From the NCBI RefSeq assembly GCF_018991925.1, contig NW_024724368.1:1665319-1729318 (forward strand): a DNA stretch of 64,000 nt, given 5' to 3'. A model generated the notes under the pieces. It searched no databases. It was not told where the DNA came from and was given only the letters and a program-made list of their open reading frames with translations. A program made the position numbers and the translations under genes. Numbering within the stretch: the first letter of the stretch is position 1; the number at the start of each line of letters is the position of its first letter. This document shows positions 1-11,397 of this stretch, piece after piece. The DNA comes from Homarus americanus. Lineage: Eukaryota; Arthropoda; Malacostraca; Decapoda; Nephropidae.

Positions 1-290
1 ACTGTAAGCGCCAATGCTCTCTATAGTCAGACATTTAGTATCACTACATGTGACCAGAGTCACCAGAGGGCAACAGTAAAATGGTATCAGCAGCTTATCA
101 AAGAGTTATGCTCAATCATAGCTGTAGCATGGGACCGGAAACGTGACAGAGTAGAAGGTAGGCTATGGTACCCCGACATGTTATAATAGTGTGGTTGTGG
201 CTTAATTAACGTCTGCTTCATTAAGTGAGGATATACGAAGTTGCTAAATGGTTGCGAATTATTTTATCCCCCCCCCCGCACCAACTTTTT

Positions 291-367
<77 letters not shown>

Positions 368-455
368 TTGTAACTTTTCTAATTAATATACTGTATGGTT
401 ATATAAAATCTTGTCTCATCAGTGCTGGGAGTCTCAAGTAACATGTACACTGTAC
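1..455. other. Intergenic, no gene seen
   Basis: No coding signal is visible. The only structure is a C-run near 270-278 followed by a (TA)n microsatellite. The short open frame across the TA run is low-complexity translation and not a gene. Confidence 0.6.
293..364. repeat. (TA)n microsatellite
   Basis: An uninterrupted run of about 36 TA dinucleotides. It is the first of four long pure TA tracts in the window; the others are near 16.6, 32.9 and 41.0 kb. Confidence 0.97.
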
Positions 456-736
456 CAGTGCCGGATTTAGACATGTGGAGGCCCATGGGCAGCCTCTTTG
501 TGGAGCCCCCCCCCCCTCCCTCGTTATAACTACCCAAGAGGGTGGTGGGGTGGCGAGTGAAGCGAGCCTAAACATCTGGGTGTTCCGGGGGGCGCTGTAA
601 GCCCCCCGGGAAAATTTATAAATTTGAACGCTTCTTTGGAGAATTTTGAAGCCATATGCAGTTATACTGAGGAAATTAGAACTTTGAGAATTTTTTAATT
701 AACTGTATATTTATTGATGGTGTACAAATTCCCAAA

Positions 737-767
<31 letters not shown>

Positions 768-909
768 TGAGACATGACTGGAGTCATTCATGTGGTTTCA
801 GGTCGACCAGCCTTGATATAGCTACTATCGCACATGTGGAGGTCCCCAGATTGTAGAGGCCCCTGGGCAGCTGCCCATTTTGCCCACTCCTGAATCCGGC
901 CCTTCACTG
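456..909 (+). mobile_element. Non-autonomous hAT-like element, copy 1
   Basis: The stretch begins CAGTGCCGGATTTA and ends with the near reverse complement TGAATCCGGCCCTTCACTG, so it has short terminal inverted repeats of the CAGTG/CACTG kind. Inside are GC-rich inverted blocks and an (AC)n tract at about 738-764. A second copy lies in opposite orientation at 5680-6016, which confirms that it is repetitive. The hAT assignment rests on the end sequence only; I did not see a clear 8-bp target duplication. Confidence 0.65.
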
Positions 910-1296
910 TGCAGTGTAGTATTCTTTTCCCACCATGAGCTGGAAGATTGCGTCTACCTTGGGTTGTTTTGTTTAACTACGATAGAAAGATAATGCCAGA
1001 CTGATTTGAAGCTGCCTCCCGAAAGCTGGGAATGCTGTACAGATGCCGTAGCTACTTCACTCCTGAGCAGCTAACTTGGAGTAATGCTTTCATATCTGGG
1101 GTGGCTCTTTTGTCCAACTGTTAGATAGGGTGGAATCAAAGTCATTTCGTCTTAATAACTCTCTTCCTTTATTTGATAATCTCTCTTCCTTTTCTCTTCG
1201 CCGTTATGTTGCTTTACTCTCTCTCTCTTTTACAGGTACTGTACTTTAACGGGAAATTCTCGGTGGAGTTGACATCCTGTGTACCGCCGGCAAGGC
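910..1296. other. Intergenic, no gene seen
   Basis: Unique-looking sequence with pyrimidine-rich patches near 1140-1230. No coding or repeat structure recognised. Confidence 0.5.
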
Positions 1297-1493
1297 GGTG
1301 TGGAGACAGCTGGCAACTCAAGACCGTTTGTTTACTAGAGTACGTAGTAAAAATTATGAATAAATGTAAAAGTGATTGGTTACTTAGTTCCCCGTTGCTT
1401 AATTTAGCAGTAGGGCTTTGTTGTTTCGTTTTATATTATACCATGTACTATAGTAAACAAACGGCCTTGGGTTGCCAGCTGTCTCCAGCAGTG
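1297..1493. mobile_element. Foldback MITE, about 195 bp
   Basis: Two arms of about 43 bp (1297-1343 and 1447-1493) are near-perfect reverse complements. Each contains GGAGACAGCTGGCAAC and CCGTTTGTTTACT or their complements, around an AT-rich core of about 100 bp. This is the layout of a miniature inverted-repeat transposable element. The open frame running through it is incidental. Confidence 0.75.
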
Positions 1494-1509
1494 TTCGAAG
1501 AATCTTGAA

Positions 1510-1620
1510 CAAGACTGTGCATCCTTTCCTCACACAGCCAAACTGTGGAATGCTCTGCCTTCTGTGATTTCATACTATTACAATTTGTCTCACTTTTCCG
1601 GCATCTTCGTGGTGTAGATT
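1510..1620 (+). repeat. LINE ORF2 C-terminal fragment
   Basis: Frame +1 from 1522 reads SFPHTAKLWNALPS, then a Tyr-rich segment and YNLSHF. This is the familiar C-terminal pattern (TakLWNxLP ... YdLxxFK) of LINE reverse transcriptases of the CR1/Jockey type. Only about 30 codons survive, followed by a T-rich stretch. It is a dead fragment. Confidence 0.6.
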
Positions 1621-2557
1621 GATATAGTCTTTCTCTTTTTTTTTTTTTCTCTTATTTTCTCGCTCCCCAGGCCCCGTTGTGGGTCGATGACCTGTGCCTG
1701 GGTGGGCTATTCCCCGTAGAAAATTAAATGCGTTTTTCGAGTCGTAGTTTAAATGAAAAATAAATAATGTACGAGTCTGAGGATCCGGCAATGCTGCTCA
1801 CAAGCTGGGATAGACAAGTGTGGAGGTGCCTAGTCACAGCCGCGCTCGACGCTCGTCAGTCCACAGTAAGCCTGGGTGTGAACGATACCCACCTACTGTC
1901 CCTCAGATCACCTGTCAAGTGCTTGCAATGGTTGAGGTATTGATTGGTCAAATGAAAGTAAGAGACTGATAACACAAACAATGAAAAAGGCCACGAGTTA
2001 CAGTTTTTAAATGAAATGTGGTGATACGTCAGCTAAAAAGACATTAGAGATTTGTATCTTCTTGCTAAAAGCAAGAGAACTGGGGAATCCGTCTTGACTT
2101 TGTTACTTATAATCTGTGTGGTGAACCTATGGTCACGGATCAGACTGAATGTGTGTTTGTGTGGAGACTAGAGTTGATACTCACGGTGGTCGCGAGTCGC
2201 TTTTGTCTCATAGGGTCACATGTCTCAAATTTTCATCCGTCATGACTTGTTGAGCCCCGAAGCCACATAATGCTATCCACACATTAAAAGTGAATGTGAA
2301 TTCATAAGAATCACAAATTTTTATGAAGCCTTCTTAAATCAAACTCAAATAAATATTTTTATAGAAAATTTGTGTGAAAAAGGAATCTCGAGGAAGTATT
2401 GCCTTGGTGATATCAGCGGAAGCGCATATCTCGGATAAATCCTGGCTGGATTTTCCAGTGAGCACGACTTGTAAGTATCGCATAACTGTCTAGTCTAGAA
2501 AATTCGATATTAATTTTGAATTCCTTTGGAAAAAAAAGTAACTTATAAACAGTAGCC
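1621..2557 (+). other. Upstream region / 5' leader of the membrane-protein gene
   Basis: No coding signal. Several GTAAGT-like donors occur (for example near 2470), so part of this may be untranslated exon and intron of the gene starting at 2558. No promoter element could be assigned with confidence. Confidence 0.35.
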
Positions 2558-3238
2558 ATGCTCCGAGAAGCTTCTATAACGTACTCCAGCGTACCTCAAG
2601 ATGAAGACAGCAGTTCACAGTCTGCTTTTGTTACTACGCGGCATGCCAATAAGCCACACGATCAGCGGGACTGCCATCTCACAGCGATCATCACAAGCTT
2701 AGTGATCATCTGCGGTGTTAGCCTTGCTGTCATTCTTCCATTAGCTCTACAATATCGCTCTGATGCCACTGGGCGCGGCGAAATCCTGCAGCACCTGACT
2801 GGGGAGCTGGGCAATAATTCCAAAAACACAGATCAAGAGGGGAATGTGAATAATAAGCTGTCAGGACCTGCCTCTCACACCATTGAAAGCAACATCGAAA
2901 ACTCTACGACGAAAACCAGTATGGGACCTGCGGAGAACCAAGAAAACACGACAAAGAGACCGATTATGACGGAGAAACCAACCACTACTACAACTACTAC
3001 CACTACAGCTACTACCGCGACAACAAAAACTCCAACTATTGCTGCTACTCCTCCTCCTCCAGCCCCCACTATTGTCCTAAACTTCACGATCATACCGTCT
3101 TCTGGTGCAGCTGAGAAACCTGCTGGTGGTGGTAAAGTAGGAACGGAAGGGATCGGAGACGCTGGCCAGGCCTCCGGGAGCTCGGTCATTGTTGGCAAGG
3201 GAAATGGAAGCCAAGAGACGCCGAATCCACCACTATCG
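2558..3238 (+). CDS. Unrecognised two-membrane-segment, mucin-like protein, exon 1
   Basis: First coding exon, 227 codons, of a predicted 336-residue protein built from four exons (this one, 4893-5006, 8559-8702, 11398-11469). The start has a good context (AGCCATGC). Residues 1-40 are polar and probably cytoplasmic; residues about 41-66 form a hydrophobic segment (LTAIITSLVIICGVSLAVIL). Then comes a long Ser/Thr/Pro stalk with a Thr run near residues 143-160 and five N-glycosylation sequons (NNS, NST, NTT, NFT, NGS), as expected for an extracellular, O-glycosylated region. The exon ends with a complete Ser codon before GTATAG. If that donor is not used, the frame stops six bases later, giving a 228-residue type II protein. 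I do not recognise the family and assign no function. Confidence 0.7.
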
Positions 3239-4892
3239 GTATAGTAAATTTTAACCATACCACTATTCATTATGGGTACTTACCTATGTTCCGGTGAGTA
3301 ATTGATCCGAAGATAGGGTGACTGAAAATCACTGCATTGTTGGTGACATGTGTGTAGGCTCGCTAGGCAAGGTTGCCAAATATGATGCTCTCTCTCTTTA
3401 CTTTTGACAAGACTCCTCAATATCGAGTCGACTTTTTCAAACCAAATTCATTAATACAAGGTTTAACGTGTATTTGTAAACTTATAAAAGCAAATACTTG
3501 CCTAGTTTTAAGAGGGGTTTTGTATGGCAGCTTAAGAAGGCTGGATCATTAAGTTTAACTTTGCGATGCGATCGACTAGAGAAGATCTTGCGATTTAGAC
3601 TATTGGCCACATAAATTACGCTACAAGATATCTACTGCTTCTGTACATACGACCCTAGCCGCTAATACCCAGTGGTTGAAGCCGGGTAAGCTGTGAAAGG
3701 AGGGTCGTAACAATAGTTTAAGTGAAGCATAACACTCTGTGATGAATTCCTAGCAAATGATTTTTTTTTGGCTTACACCCAAGTTAAAGTACCAAAATTA
3801 CTTTAAAAAATAGCATGAAAATTACATGGCAACTTATGATGCGCTTACTAGCACCAATTAGAAGACAAAATTAGTATTCATAATCTTTGGAAGACACTGC
3901 CTTCGTTATATTTAAACTGTTAAATGAACGTATGCAAAGATTAGGTTTATTCATAGAGCGGAAGGCTATAGAAACTTCACATCTAAGATGACAGATCGTG
4001 TCAATGAGCGCTGTCACATGATTACACGGTATAGTTATGCACATAAAAGTTAATATAAATGAAAATATATTTACTGTATATATTCAAACAAAACTTATGC
4101 GTGTATACTGTACTGTATCTAAAAAAGTATAGTATCTGTTCACACTGCGTGAAACATATGAGACCAAGGATGATAGATATTGGAACATGCATTTACTTTG
4201 GTATATAGTTCAACATACTGTAAGTAATGCAATGTGTATTTATTTCAGTGTAGTTGATATAATGTTCAATTACCGAATGTAGTATAATCAGTATGTCACA
4301 GAGCCATGCATACCAAGTTGAATTATCAACCCTCCCTGGATATCGCAAGTTGTATGTAGTGTAGCATTTCGGAAGTCACCGGAGCCATCCTGGTAGATAT
4401 ATTTTTTTGAGATGCTGTACATATATTACTTCTTCAGTACAAGGAACGATGCAAAAGTGAATTTCAAATACTGTGCAATGCATTAACAAACACGCATACA
4501 CATGTGTATAGTGAGAGAATGAATTATCATCCTGGGGTTTTGACGAATTCATCGCAGAACGGTTAAGACATTCGACACATGTACTGTATGTGTGGAGCCA
4601 GGTGGTTAATGAGTAAAACATGAAAAACCGTGAACGGCTGCCATTATTTTCAAGATGGCGGCGAAAGTTCACCTTGGATTGATCAGGATGTTTGGTATGT
4701 TGTTTTGGAACGTATTCCCAATAATTCTATTAAGTATCATTTCATTATGAATTAGTTCAACATTTGGCATAACAATTGCCTAATTTCCCTGGACTAAATA
4801 GGAGTTCCCTGAAACAAAACTGCTCATAAAACATTAACATCAATCGTTTAAATTTTACCATAAGCAATGATGAGAATAACACTTTCCCACAG
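3239..4892 (+). other. Intron 1 of the membrane-protein gene
   Basis: AT-rich, no repeats recognised except a short inverted pair around 3650-3710 (CGACCCT ... AGGGTCG). A second, stronger-looking donor (CCG|GTGAGTAA) lies at 3294, after the in-frame stop at 3242-3244. An AAGATGGCGGC motif, a YY1-type core often found near promoters, occurs at about 4653. Confidence 0.5.
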
Positions 4893-5006
4893 AATACTGA
4901 AGCCCCGATAAAGAATGACACTAAAGAAGCCATTCTCGATGCTATCTACGGGAAGAATGACACGTCCAGTAAGCCGACCACTACACAAGTCCACTCCGGC
5001 TGGCTG
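4893..5006 (+). CDS. Mucin-like membrane protein, exon 2
   Basis: 38 codons between acceptor CTTTCCCACAG and donor CTG|GTAAGT, phase 0 at both ends and open in the frame that continues exon 1. It encodes NTEAPIKNDTKEAILDAIYG, then a Thr-rich part ending HSGWL, with two more N-x-T sequons (both NDT). This adds to the extracellular stalk and brings the sequons to seven. It is too short to be found as a free ORF; the case rests on both splice sites, phase and composition. Confidence 0.68.
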
Positions 5007-5679
5007 GTAAGTTGCGTTGTATTTCTTTTTATTTTTTTAATATTGGTCGTTAGCAGGGCCTCCACATATTACAATATTTTATTTGTTTGTTTATTCATTT
5101 GGATTATTTTTATTTTCATTCTTTAAAATTCATGTTTATCTATTCCATCAAGTAAAACTATGTTCAGCAAGAAGCATGATAGAAATTATGCTAGCTACTC
5201 CTTGAAATTCACGAATACTTGGTTTTCCTATGAACAGTATATTTTTAATGAATGCTATTGTTTGTGTTGCTAATAATATATTTCGAATTCCACAAACAAA
5301 TATTGATTGAAAATGAACTACATGGAATAACGAAATTGAGATTACAAAAGAAATAAAATATTTTTTTCATTATCACTTCCATTACGAATGCCATCAGGGC
5401 GCTGTGTTTGTTGACAGTCGGTCGGAGGGGGTTGGGTCGTGTAGTATCTGCACATCGGTTGTCATGTGTCTGTCGATCAAATTCATTTAATTGTTTATTT
5501 GTTTTACTATTGGATGCAAAACTTAAAGAAGCCTATGCATGCATTCTTGGACAGAACCATCATTTGAGTAGAGGTTTATCTGATTAATAATGCAGAGAAT
5601 CATCTCTCTGTAATAATTTATAATATATTCTTTTCTGTGAAGTCTCTTGAAAATTTTTGACATATGCTGTAGTAGCTAT

Positions 5680-6016
5680 ATCAGGGCTGGTCGACTTGAA
5701 ACCACATGAATGACTCCAGTCATGTCTCACTTTTGTGTGTGTGTGTGTGTTGGGAATTTGTACACTATCAATAAATATACAGTTAATTAATTTCTCAATG
5801 TTCTAATTTCCTCAATATAACTGCATATGGCTTCAAAATTCTCCAATGAAGTGTTCAAATTTCAAAATTTTCCCGGGGGGCTTTTAGCGCCCCCCGGAAC
5901 TCTCAGATGTTTAGGCTCGCTTCACTCGCCACCCCACCCTCTTGGGTAGTTATAATGAGGGGGGGCCTCCACAAAGAGGCTGCCCATGGGCCTCCACAGG
6001 TCTAAATCTGGCACTG
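5680..6016 (-). mobile_element. Non-autonomous hAT-like element, copy 2 (inverted)
   Basis: Reverse-complement copy of the element at 456-909. It shares the CCTCCACA ... TCTAAATCTGGCACTG end, the (TG)n tract, the GC-rich CCCGGGGGGC block and the GGGTAGTTATAA block. It lacks the outermost part of one end. The two copies face each other about 4.8 kb apart. Confidence 0.7.
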
Positions 6017-6820
6017 GTCGTTAGTGTATGTATTAATGTAGGTTACTAGTTTAGATTGAAAACCTCAGTTGTTAAAGTGCAGTAATGTATTATAACATTA
6101 CAAGTTGCATTGTTATCCAGAGATCACCTTGCAGCTGCAAAGCAGCGACCATCTGATTGGCTTACGTATATACATCATTATAAGTATGGTAAAAAAAAAT
6201 TTACTGGAATTGTGCCAAGGAGTTTCTAGCCACTTTCATCGTGCTACACCTATGCTGTCTTTAAAATCCACCCGAAGATTTGTTGTGTAATTTCATTCTC
6301 ACATTGTTGTGTTACCCGACTAAAAAATAATGAAAGGAACTTAACCACAAGAAACAATCACAACTAGTGGTACTTTCTATGTACACCGCCCCCATACCGT
6401 GCCATGAATAAAATGATACAAAACTAACAAATAGTAGTTTTTGGCCAGAGCAGTTTTTCACTATTGTGCCTGATTATTATCGTCCGGAAAACCAACCAAC
6501 CCGTGACATACCAACGGAGTAACCAAAAAAGCAAAGTCTACTGTACATAGACAGATTAATCAGAGAGGAAGTCAACCTGTCTCTTCTCCGCAGTCACGTC
6601 TTCCTATTACATTAGGCTACATTTACGCAAAATATTAGGTTTTTAATTTACATGGTTTTTAGTATAAGAGAATTATTTAGGGTTTTCGAATAAAAATAAA
6701 TCACCCCATAAAAATGTGCTAAAAATATATAATTGGTGGGGGGGGGAGACTAAAAATGAGGTGGAAGAAAGTACTAAAAGTAAAGGGGATGGACATCCAG
6801 GCAGCACCAGAGAGTGAATG

Positions 6821-6954
6821 CAGGGGCGGATCCAGGAATATCAAAAGGGGGGTCCAAGAAGTTGTGAATGGGGAAACCTGGCGACCACAGCGAGCCCACC
6901 CAGCGGAATTTTCTGATGAAAATGAGGGTCCAAGACCCCCTGCATTCGCCCCTG
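6821..6954 (+). mobile_element. Short hAT-like MITE, CAGGGGCGGATCC family
   Basis: Begins CAGGGGCGGATCCAGGAATA and ends TTCGCCCCTG, giving short terminal inverted repeats starting CAGGGGCG. A related copy follows at 7791-8129. Confidence 0.55.
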
Positions 6955-7790
6955 GTATGAACTGGTGACAAGAGGTTGATGAGGATCCTATAGCAGTTAG
7001 AGTGAATAGATGAAGGCGAGCGAAAGTCGAGACTGATTTTTTTCTTGATTCCGACTACACTTTAACATAGGATGCAAACTGCTATATTCTGCTCGTAGTT
7101 TTGCTAAACATTCAGAATGGAATATGCAACAGCTAATGCTTCGTATATGTTTTCTGAATATTTTCAGAGACGTTGCTCTTTTGGCTTTCGGGATTAAAGG
7201 CTTAGATGGGTCAAATGAGGTCATGGAGAGCAAATGAAAAATTTGCACTTTTCTATCAAGGTGTATTTATATATCACATTCCTGTCTGGAATTCAGATAA
7301 CATATAACTTTCGGGATAATGTGTAGTTAGTCTTGGAAATGCCTCAGTAAAATATAACTGTGACGTCTATCTTGGATTTGAAGATGGCCGCAGCATATAA
7401 TATACCTTCTTTGACAGCTTCTGTTCTTGATCAAAACATCAACATTGTACCTATACCCACATTAATGTTGCTAAGGAATTTATTTCTATTCTAATAAACA
7501 TTCTACTCTCAGCATTTTAAGTTAAATGGAATGAGCAATTCAAAGACTGAGGAAAATCCCATAAACACATTTATAATCTTGTATTTCATATTGCTTCATC
7601 AATATAAAGGCTGCTATTCCACACTGAAATGTGCTCTTGCAAAAATTTATTTATAACAAAAATCTATTTACAAATGTATTCAGCTAACACTAATACATGT
7701 ATGCAGTAGTAAAATACTTACTATTCCTTAATATGTACTAATTGTTTTAGATAATTCTGTATTACTGTTTTATTTATCAACCCCTTTTCA

Positions 7791-8129
7791 GGAACGGATC
7801 CGTGGGGGGGGCCCTGGGAGTCCGGTCTATTCCTTTTCATCAGAAAATTCCAATGCTTTTCCTGTAATGCAGTATTGTACTCAGGCGTTTTTTGCTTAGT
7901 AAAAATTAATTATTATTTACTTCAGAATGTCTTCTAATATCAAGTGCATATGACCTCAAAATGGCCTCAAAATGCCCTTGATATTGGTCAGATTAAAATA
8001 AAATCTGGATGGGGCTTACAGCGGCCCCCCCCTCAAACCCTACAGCTGAGTGGGCTAGCTCTGCACGCCTTGTTTCCCCGACCACATCTTTTTGGACCCT
8101 CCTTTTTTATATTCCTGGATCCGCCCCTA
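7791..8129 (-). mobile_element. hAT-like element, CAGGGGCGGATCC family, second copy
   Basis: Its right end TATTCCTGGATCCGCCCCTA is the reverse complement of the left end of the element at 6821, over 18 of about 20 bases or more. The left end (CAGGAACGGATCCGTGG) is diverged. Internal GC-rich blocks face each other. No coding capacity. Confidence 0.6.
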
Positions 8130-8558
8130 CCTTTTCCTTTTATAAAGAAAACTGTAACCCAGAAAGCTGACACTGCGGTTGGATTATAACTTTCTGAAAC
8201 ATTTTCAGATCTGCTATTTGAAAAATACAGTACATGCAGATTGAAAAAAACAAAAACAATTAAGTTAATAAAATATATCCTAGGCTGCGACTTCTACGGT
8301 AGTATATGCATCCCGTTCCTCATCTCTTTCTTGGACAATCCCCATGGTTCCAGTGTTTAAATTATACTTAATGCAAAATGTGTAACTTATTAATAGTTCT
8401 ATAAAGTGCAATACTACATAGTTTAACTTAGAGTCGAGAACTAGATTGCATTTACTACATTTAGTTTTTTTTTTTTACAAATATCAGTGAGGATAGATCA
8501 TGTTGAATTATCATCTCAAGGAATTTAAACAGGCTAATATCACGACGGTTGTCCACAG

Positions 8559-8702
8559 GAACAGGTGATGGCGCAGAACGACGCCGTGCCGCTGTTAGTG
8601 ATGTTGTCGTTGGGGGCCGTGGTAAGTGCGGTGGTGATCATAGCTATCACCTGGCTGGTCTACAACCGCATCACAGTACGCAGGCGCAGGATCAACATGC
8701 AG
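8559..8702 (+). CDS. Mucin-like membrane protein, exon 3 (second membrane segment)
   Basis: 48 codons between acceptor TTGTCCACAG and donor CAG|GTACGT, phase 0 at both ends. After a short EQVMAQNDAV lead it encodes a strong membrane helix (PLLVMLSLGA, then VVSAVVIIAITWLVY) followed at once by the basic stop-transfer cluster TVRRRRIN. By the positive-inside rule the downstream tail is cytoplasmic, so the Thr-rich stalk between the two helices would be extracellular or lumenal. An alternative acceptor 6 bases downstream (8565) would remove two residues without changing frame. Confidence 0.7.
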
Positions 8703-9004
8703 GTACGTTATCAATACACAGTTACAATGGTGTCATCATACATATACGGTGGTCGTGTCTTCTCAACGTTACGGTGGAGGTATGAGGATGCTCTCTATTT
8801 TGTGACTCAAAGTTTTTGTCAAGTGTGTGTGTGTGTGTAATAATAATAATAAAATTAACGGTTTACCGAGAGAAAATAGCAGTCAAGGCACCCAAATACG
8901 CAATGAACAGAAAATGTGTCAATTACTTATGTTATTTTGGAGAGTTAAGTGGGTCATTGAACACAAGCTTTCATTACAAAAAGAGGAAGAATCATTATGG
9001 TTAA

Positions 9005-9150
9005 AGTACAAGTTAACTAGGGTCTGATAGTGCACATACAGGTTAACTAGGGTCTGATAGTGCACATACAGGTTAACTAGGGTCTGATAGTGCACATACA
9101 GGTTAACTAGGGTCTGATAGTGCACATGCAGGTCAACTAGGGTCTAAGAT
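9005..9150. repeat. 30-bp tandem repeat, about 5 copies
   Basis: Unit GGTTAACTAGGGTCTGATAG plus TGCACATACA. Copies start near 9011, 9041, 9071, 9101 and 9131; the inner ones are identical and the last is diverged. Confidence 0.95.
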
Positions 9151-9204
9151 TTCACTGTGGTTGGAAGGTACTGATTTTTTCCCCGAAGAAGCTGTAATGT
9201 TGTC

Positions 9205-10286
9205 TAGCCGTCCTCAGTCCACATGGTATAGCTGACCTCAGTCCACGTGGTATAGCTGACCTCATTCCACATGGGATAGCTGGCCTCAGTCCACATGGTA
9301 TAGCCGGCCTCAGTGCACATGGTATAGCCGGCCTTAGTCCACATGGTATAGTCTGGCCTCAGTCCACATGGTATAGCTGACCTCAGTTCACATGGTATAG
9401 CCGGCCTCAGTTCACATGGTAAAGCTGAGCTGACCTTAGTCCACATGATATAGCTGGCATCAGTCCACATGATATAGCCGGCCTCATTCCATGTGGTATA
9501 GCTGGCGTCAGTTCACATGGTATAGCTGGCATCAGTTCACATGATATTGCTGTCTTCAATCCATGTATAGCTGGCCTCATTCCATATGGTATAGCTGGCA
9601 TCAGTCCACATGGTATAGCTGGCGTCAGTCTACATGGTATAGCTGACGACAGTCCAAGTAGTATATCTGGCCTCAGTCCATGTAGTATAGCTGGCCTCAG
9701 TCCACATGGTATACCTGGCGTCAGTCCACATGGTATAGCTGACTTCAGTCCATGTAGTATAGCTGGCGTCAGTCCAAATGGTATAGCTGGCCTCAGTCCA
9801 CATGGTATAGCTGGCCTCATTCCACATGGTATAGCTGGCTTTAGTCCACATGGTATACCTGGCGTCAGTCCACATGGTATAGCTGACCTCAGTCCATGTA
9901 GTATAGCTGGCATCAGTCCATGTAGTATAGCTGGTGTCAGTCCAAGTAGTATAGCTGGCCTTAGTCCACATGGTATAGCTGGCGTCAGTCCAAGTAGTAT
10001 AGCTGGCCTTAGTCCACATGGTATAGCTGGCGTCAGTCCAAGTAGTATAGCTGGCCTTAGTCCACATGGTATAGCTGGCGTCAGTCTACATGGTATAGCT
10101 GGCTTCAGTTCACATGATATAGCTGACGACAGTCCAAGTAGTATATCTGGCTTTTGTCCACATAGTATAGCTGGCGTCAGTCCAAGTAGTATAGCTGGAT
10201 TCAGTCCACATGATAGCTGGCCTCAGTCCACATGATAGAGCTAGCCTCGGTCCATGTCGTATATCTGGCCTCAGTCCACATGATAA
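9205..10286. repeat. 24-bp minisatellite, about 45 copies
   Basis: Unit is close to CACATGGTATAGCTGGCCTC plus AGTC, with variants at a few positions (CTGGCGTC, CTGACCTC, CATGTAGT). Because 24 is divisible by three, long minus-strand frames run through it with an octapeptide repeat; these are by-products of the repeat. About three more copies reappear at 11010-11071 beyond an insertion. Confidence 0.95.
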
Positions 10287-11009
10287 GGGTGTTATCCAGT
10301 GTGACCTTACCAAACATCACAATTTCCTCGGTTTCCTCTTGTTAGTACAGGAGGGGACCTGTTATGTTTGGAAAGGTCACTCCAGATAACAGTGGATAAA
10401 CCAACCTCCCGAACGGCTAGTAAGCCGATAAGTGTTGAAAATGATAATGAATGAGATGATCTAAAAACAAAACAAAGGAAGAGATTGTCAACCAAGATAC
10501 AAGGTGGAATGTTCTATTCAAAACGTTATTTAAGAAATAATCCTTGTTTCATTTTTTCTGTAATTGATAAGTTATTAAAAAAACTAATATGCATAATGCA
10601 AGTGATTCTGACTAATGCAATGGGGGTTTTGTGTTGATGTAATAATGAAATGTATCCTGGCCTAAAGAATAAAAAATAGTTAAATATTTTAAATTTCTTC
10701 TGTTTACTAACATCTTAATATTTCTTTAAATTTCACCCTTAAATGTATTTTTCAGACTGTTTACAAATCAATTACTAATGTAATTATAAGTGTCTTTCAA
10801 TCTTAAATTTTTTTGACCATACTGTATTTTATATTTCCTATTACCGTACTATATATTGTATGCTTTATCGTTTCATGAATTACCTATTTTCACTGAAATA
10901 TTAAGAGAAATATAGGAAATGGGTATTTTGGGGGAATTTTTGCCTCTGGATTTGGGGAAGTTTAGCAACACTGGTCTGTCAGTTGATTGAAAACGTCCAA
11001 GGAGGGCCA
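10287..11009. mobile_element. Repeat-derived insertion splitting the 24-bp minisatellite
   Basis: Minisatellite units stop at about 10286 and resume at about 11010. Between them are a SINE/LINE-tail-like segment (10290-10480, with GCTAGTAAGCCGATAAG as in other copies), AT-rich sequence, and at about 10976-11008 a piece (GTCAGTTGATTGAAAACGTC, then CAAGGAGGGCCAC) that matches the LINE reverse transcriptase remnant near 15050-15085. The insertion is therefore at least partly LINE-derived. Confidence 0.6.
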
Positions 11010-11071
11010 CGGCTGGCGTCAGTCCATGTAATATAACTGGTCTCAGTCCACAAGATATAGCTGGCGTCAGT
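11010..11071. repeat. Resumed 24-bp minisatellite, about 3 copies
   Basis: GCTGGCGTCAGTCCATGTAA and the following units match the array at 9205-10286, showing that the two blocks were once continuous. Confidence 0.85.
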
Positions 11072-11149
11072 TCAAACTCCAAAGGCAAAAATTACCCCCA
11101 ATTCCCCATTTCATATATTTCTTGAGGCAATACAAGCCCCGGTACTTAC

Positions 11150-11222
11150 CAACAGTGCGTAACAGAGACGTCCGACTGCCCAAGCGGCTAAAAAGTCGGT
11201 CAGTGGCGAAGAGGATACAGTA
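11150..11222 (-). repeat. LINE/SINE tail fragment
   Basis: GACTGCCCAAGCGGCTAAAA, then a segment ending GGCGAAGAGGATA. The same element, in the other orientation, is present twice at 37970-38100 (CGGCTTGTTAGCCGCTTGGG). It is a dispersed retroelement tail. Confidence 0.55.
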
Positions 11223-11397
11223 AAGTAAATTATTGCTGCTTCCAAAATAAAGGTTACTCAAAGTTGATTGCCTTTGATAAAGATCTGAATTTGCCTATTT
11301 ACAAATTTCCCAAATTAATTATCTGGAATGCCTATTCATGTCTTATTTTCAATTCCATGAAGTGATATTGTTAATATATGTGTTTTTTACTCAACAG

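Larger units (their letters stand above)
5007..8558 (+). other. Intron 2 of the membrane-protein gene
   Basis: A 3.5-kb intron. It contains three hAT-like elements (5680-6016, 6821-6954, 7791-8129) listed separately. The rest is AT-rich sequence without coding signal. Confidence 0.6.
8703..11397 (+). other. Intron 3 of the membrane-protein gene
   Basis: A 2.7-kb intron, largely tandem repeats and a repeat-derived insertion (listed separately), ending at a T-rich tract and TCAACAG. Confidence 0.6.

Noticed and set aside
2875..3270. Minus-strand ORF of 131 codons with a Val run
   Set aside because: Antisense shadow of the Thr-rich stalk of the plus-strand exon.
4645..4665. AAGATGGCGGC motif as promoter of a gene on this strand
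   Set aside because: No coding exon follows with an own start; it lies in an intron and the motif is short.
9204..10313. Long minus-strand ORFs with octapeptide repeats (ASYTMWTE-like)
   Set aside because: They arise because the 24-bp minisatellite unit is a multiple of three; frames stay open in several registers and lie inside an intron of the plus-strand gene.
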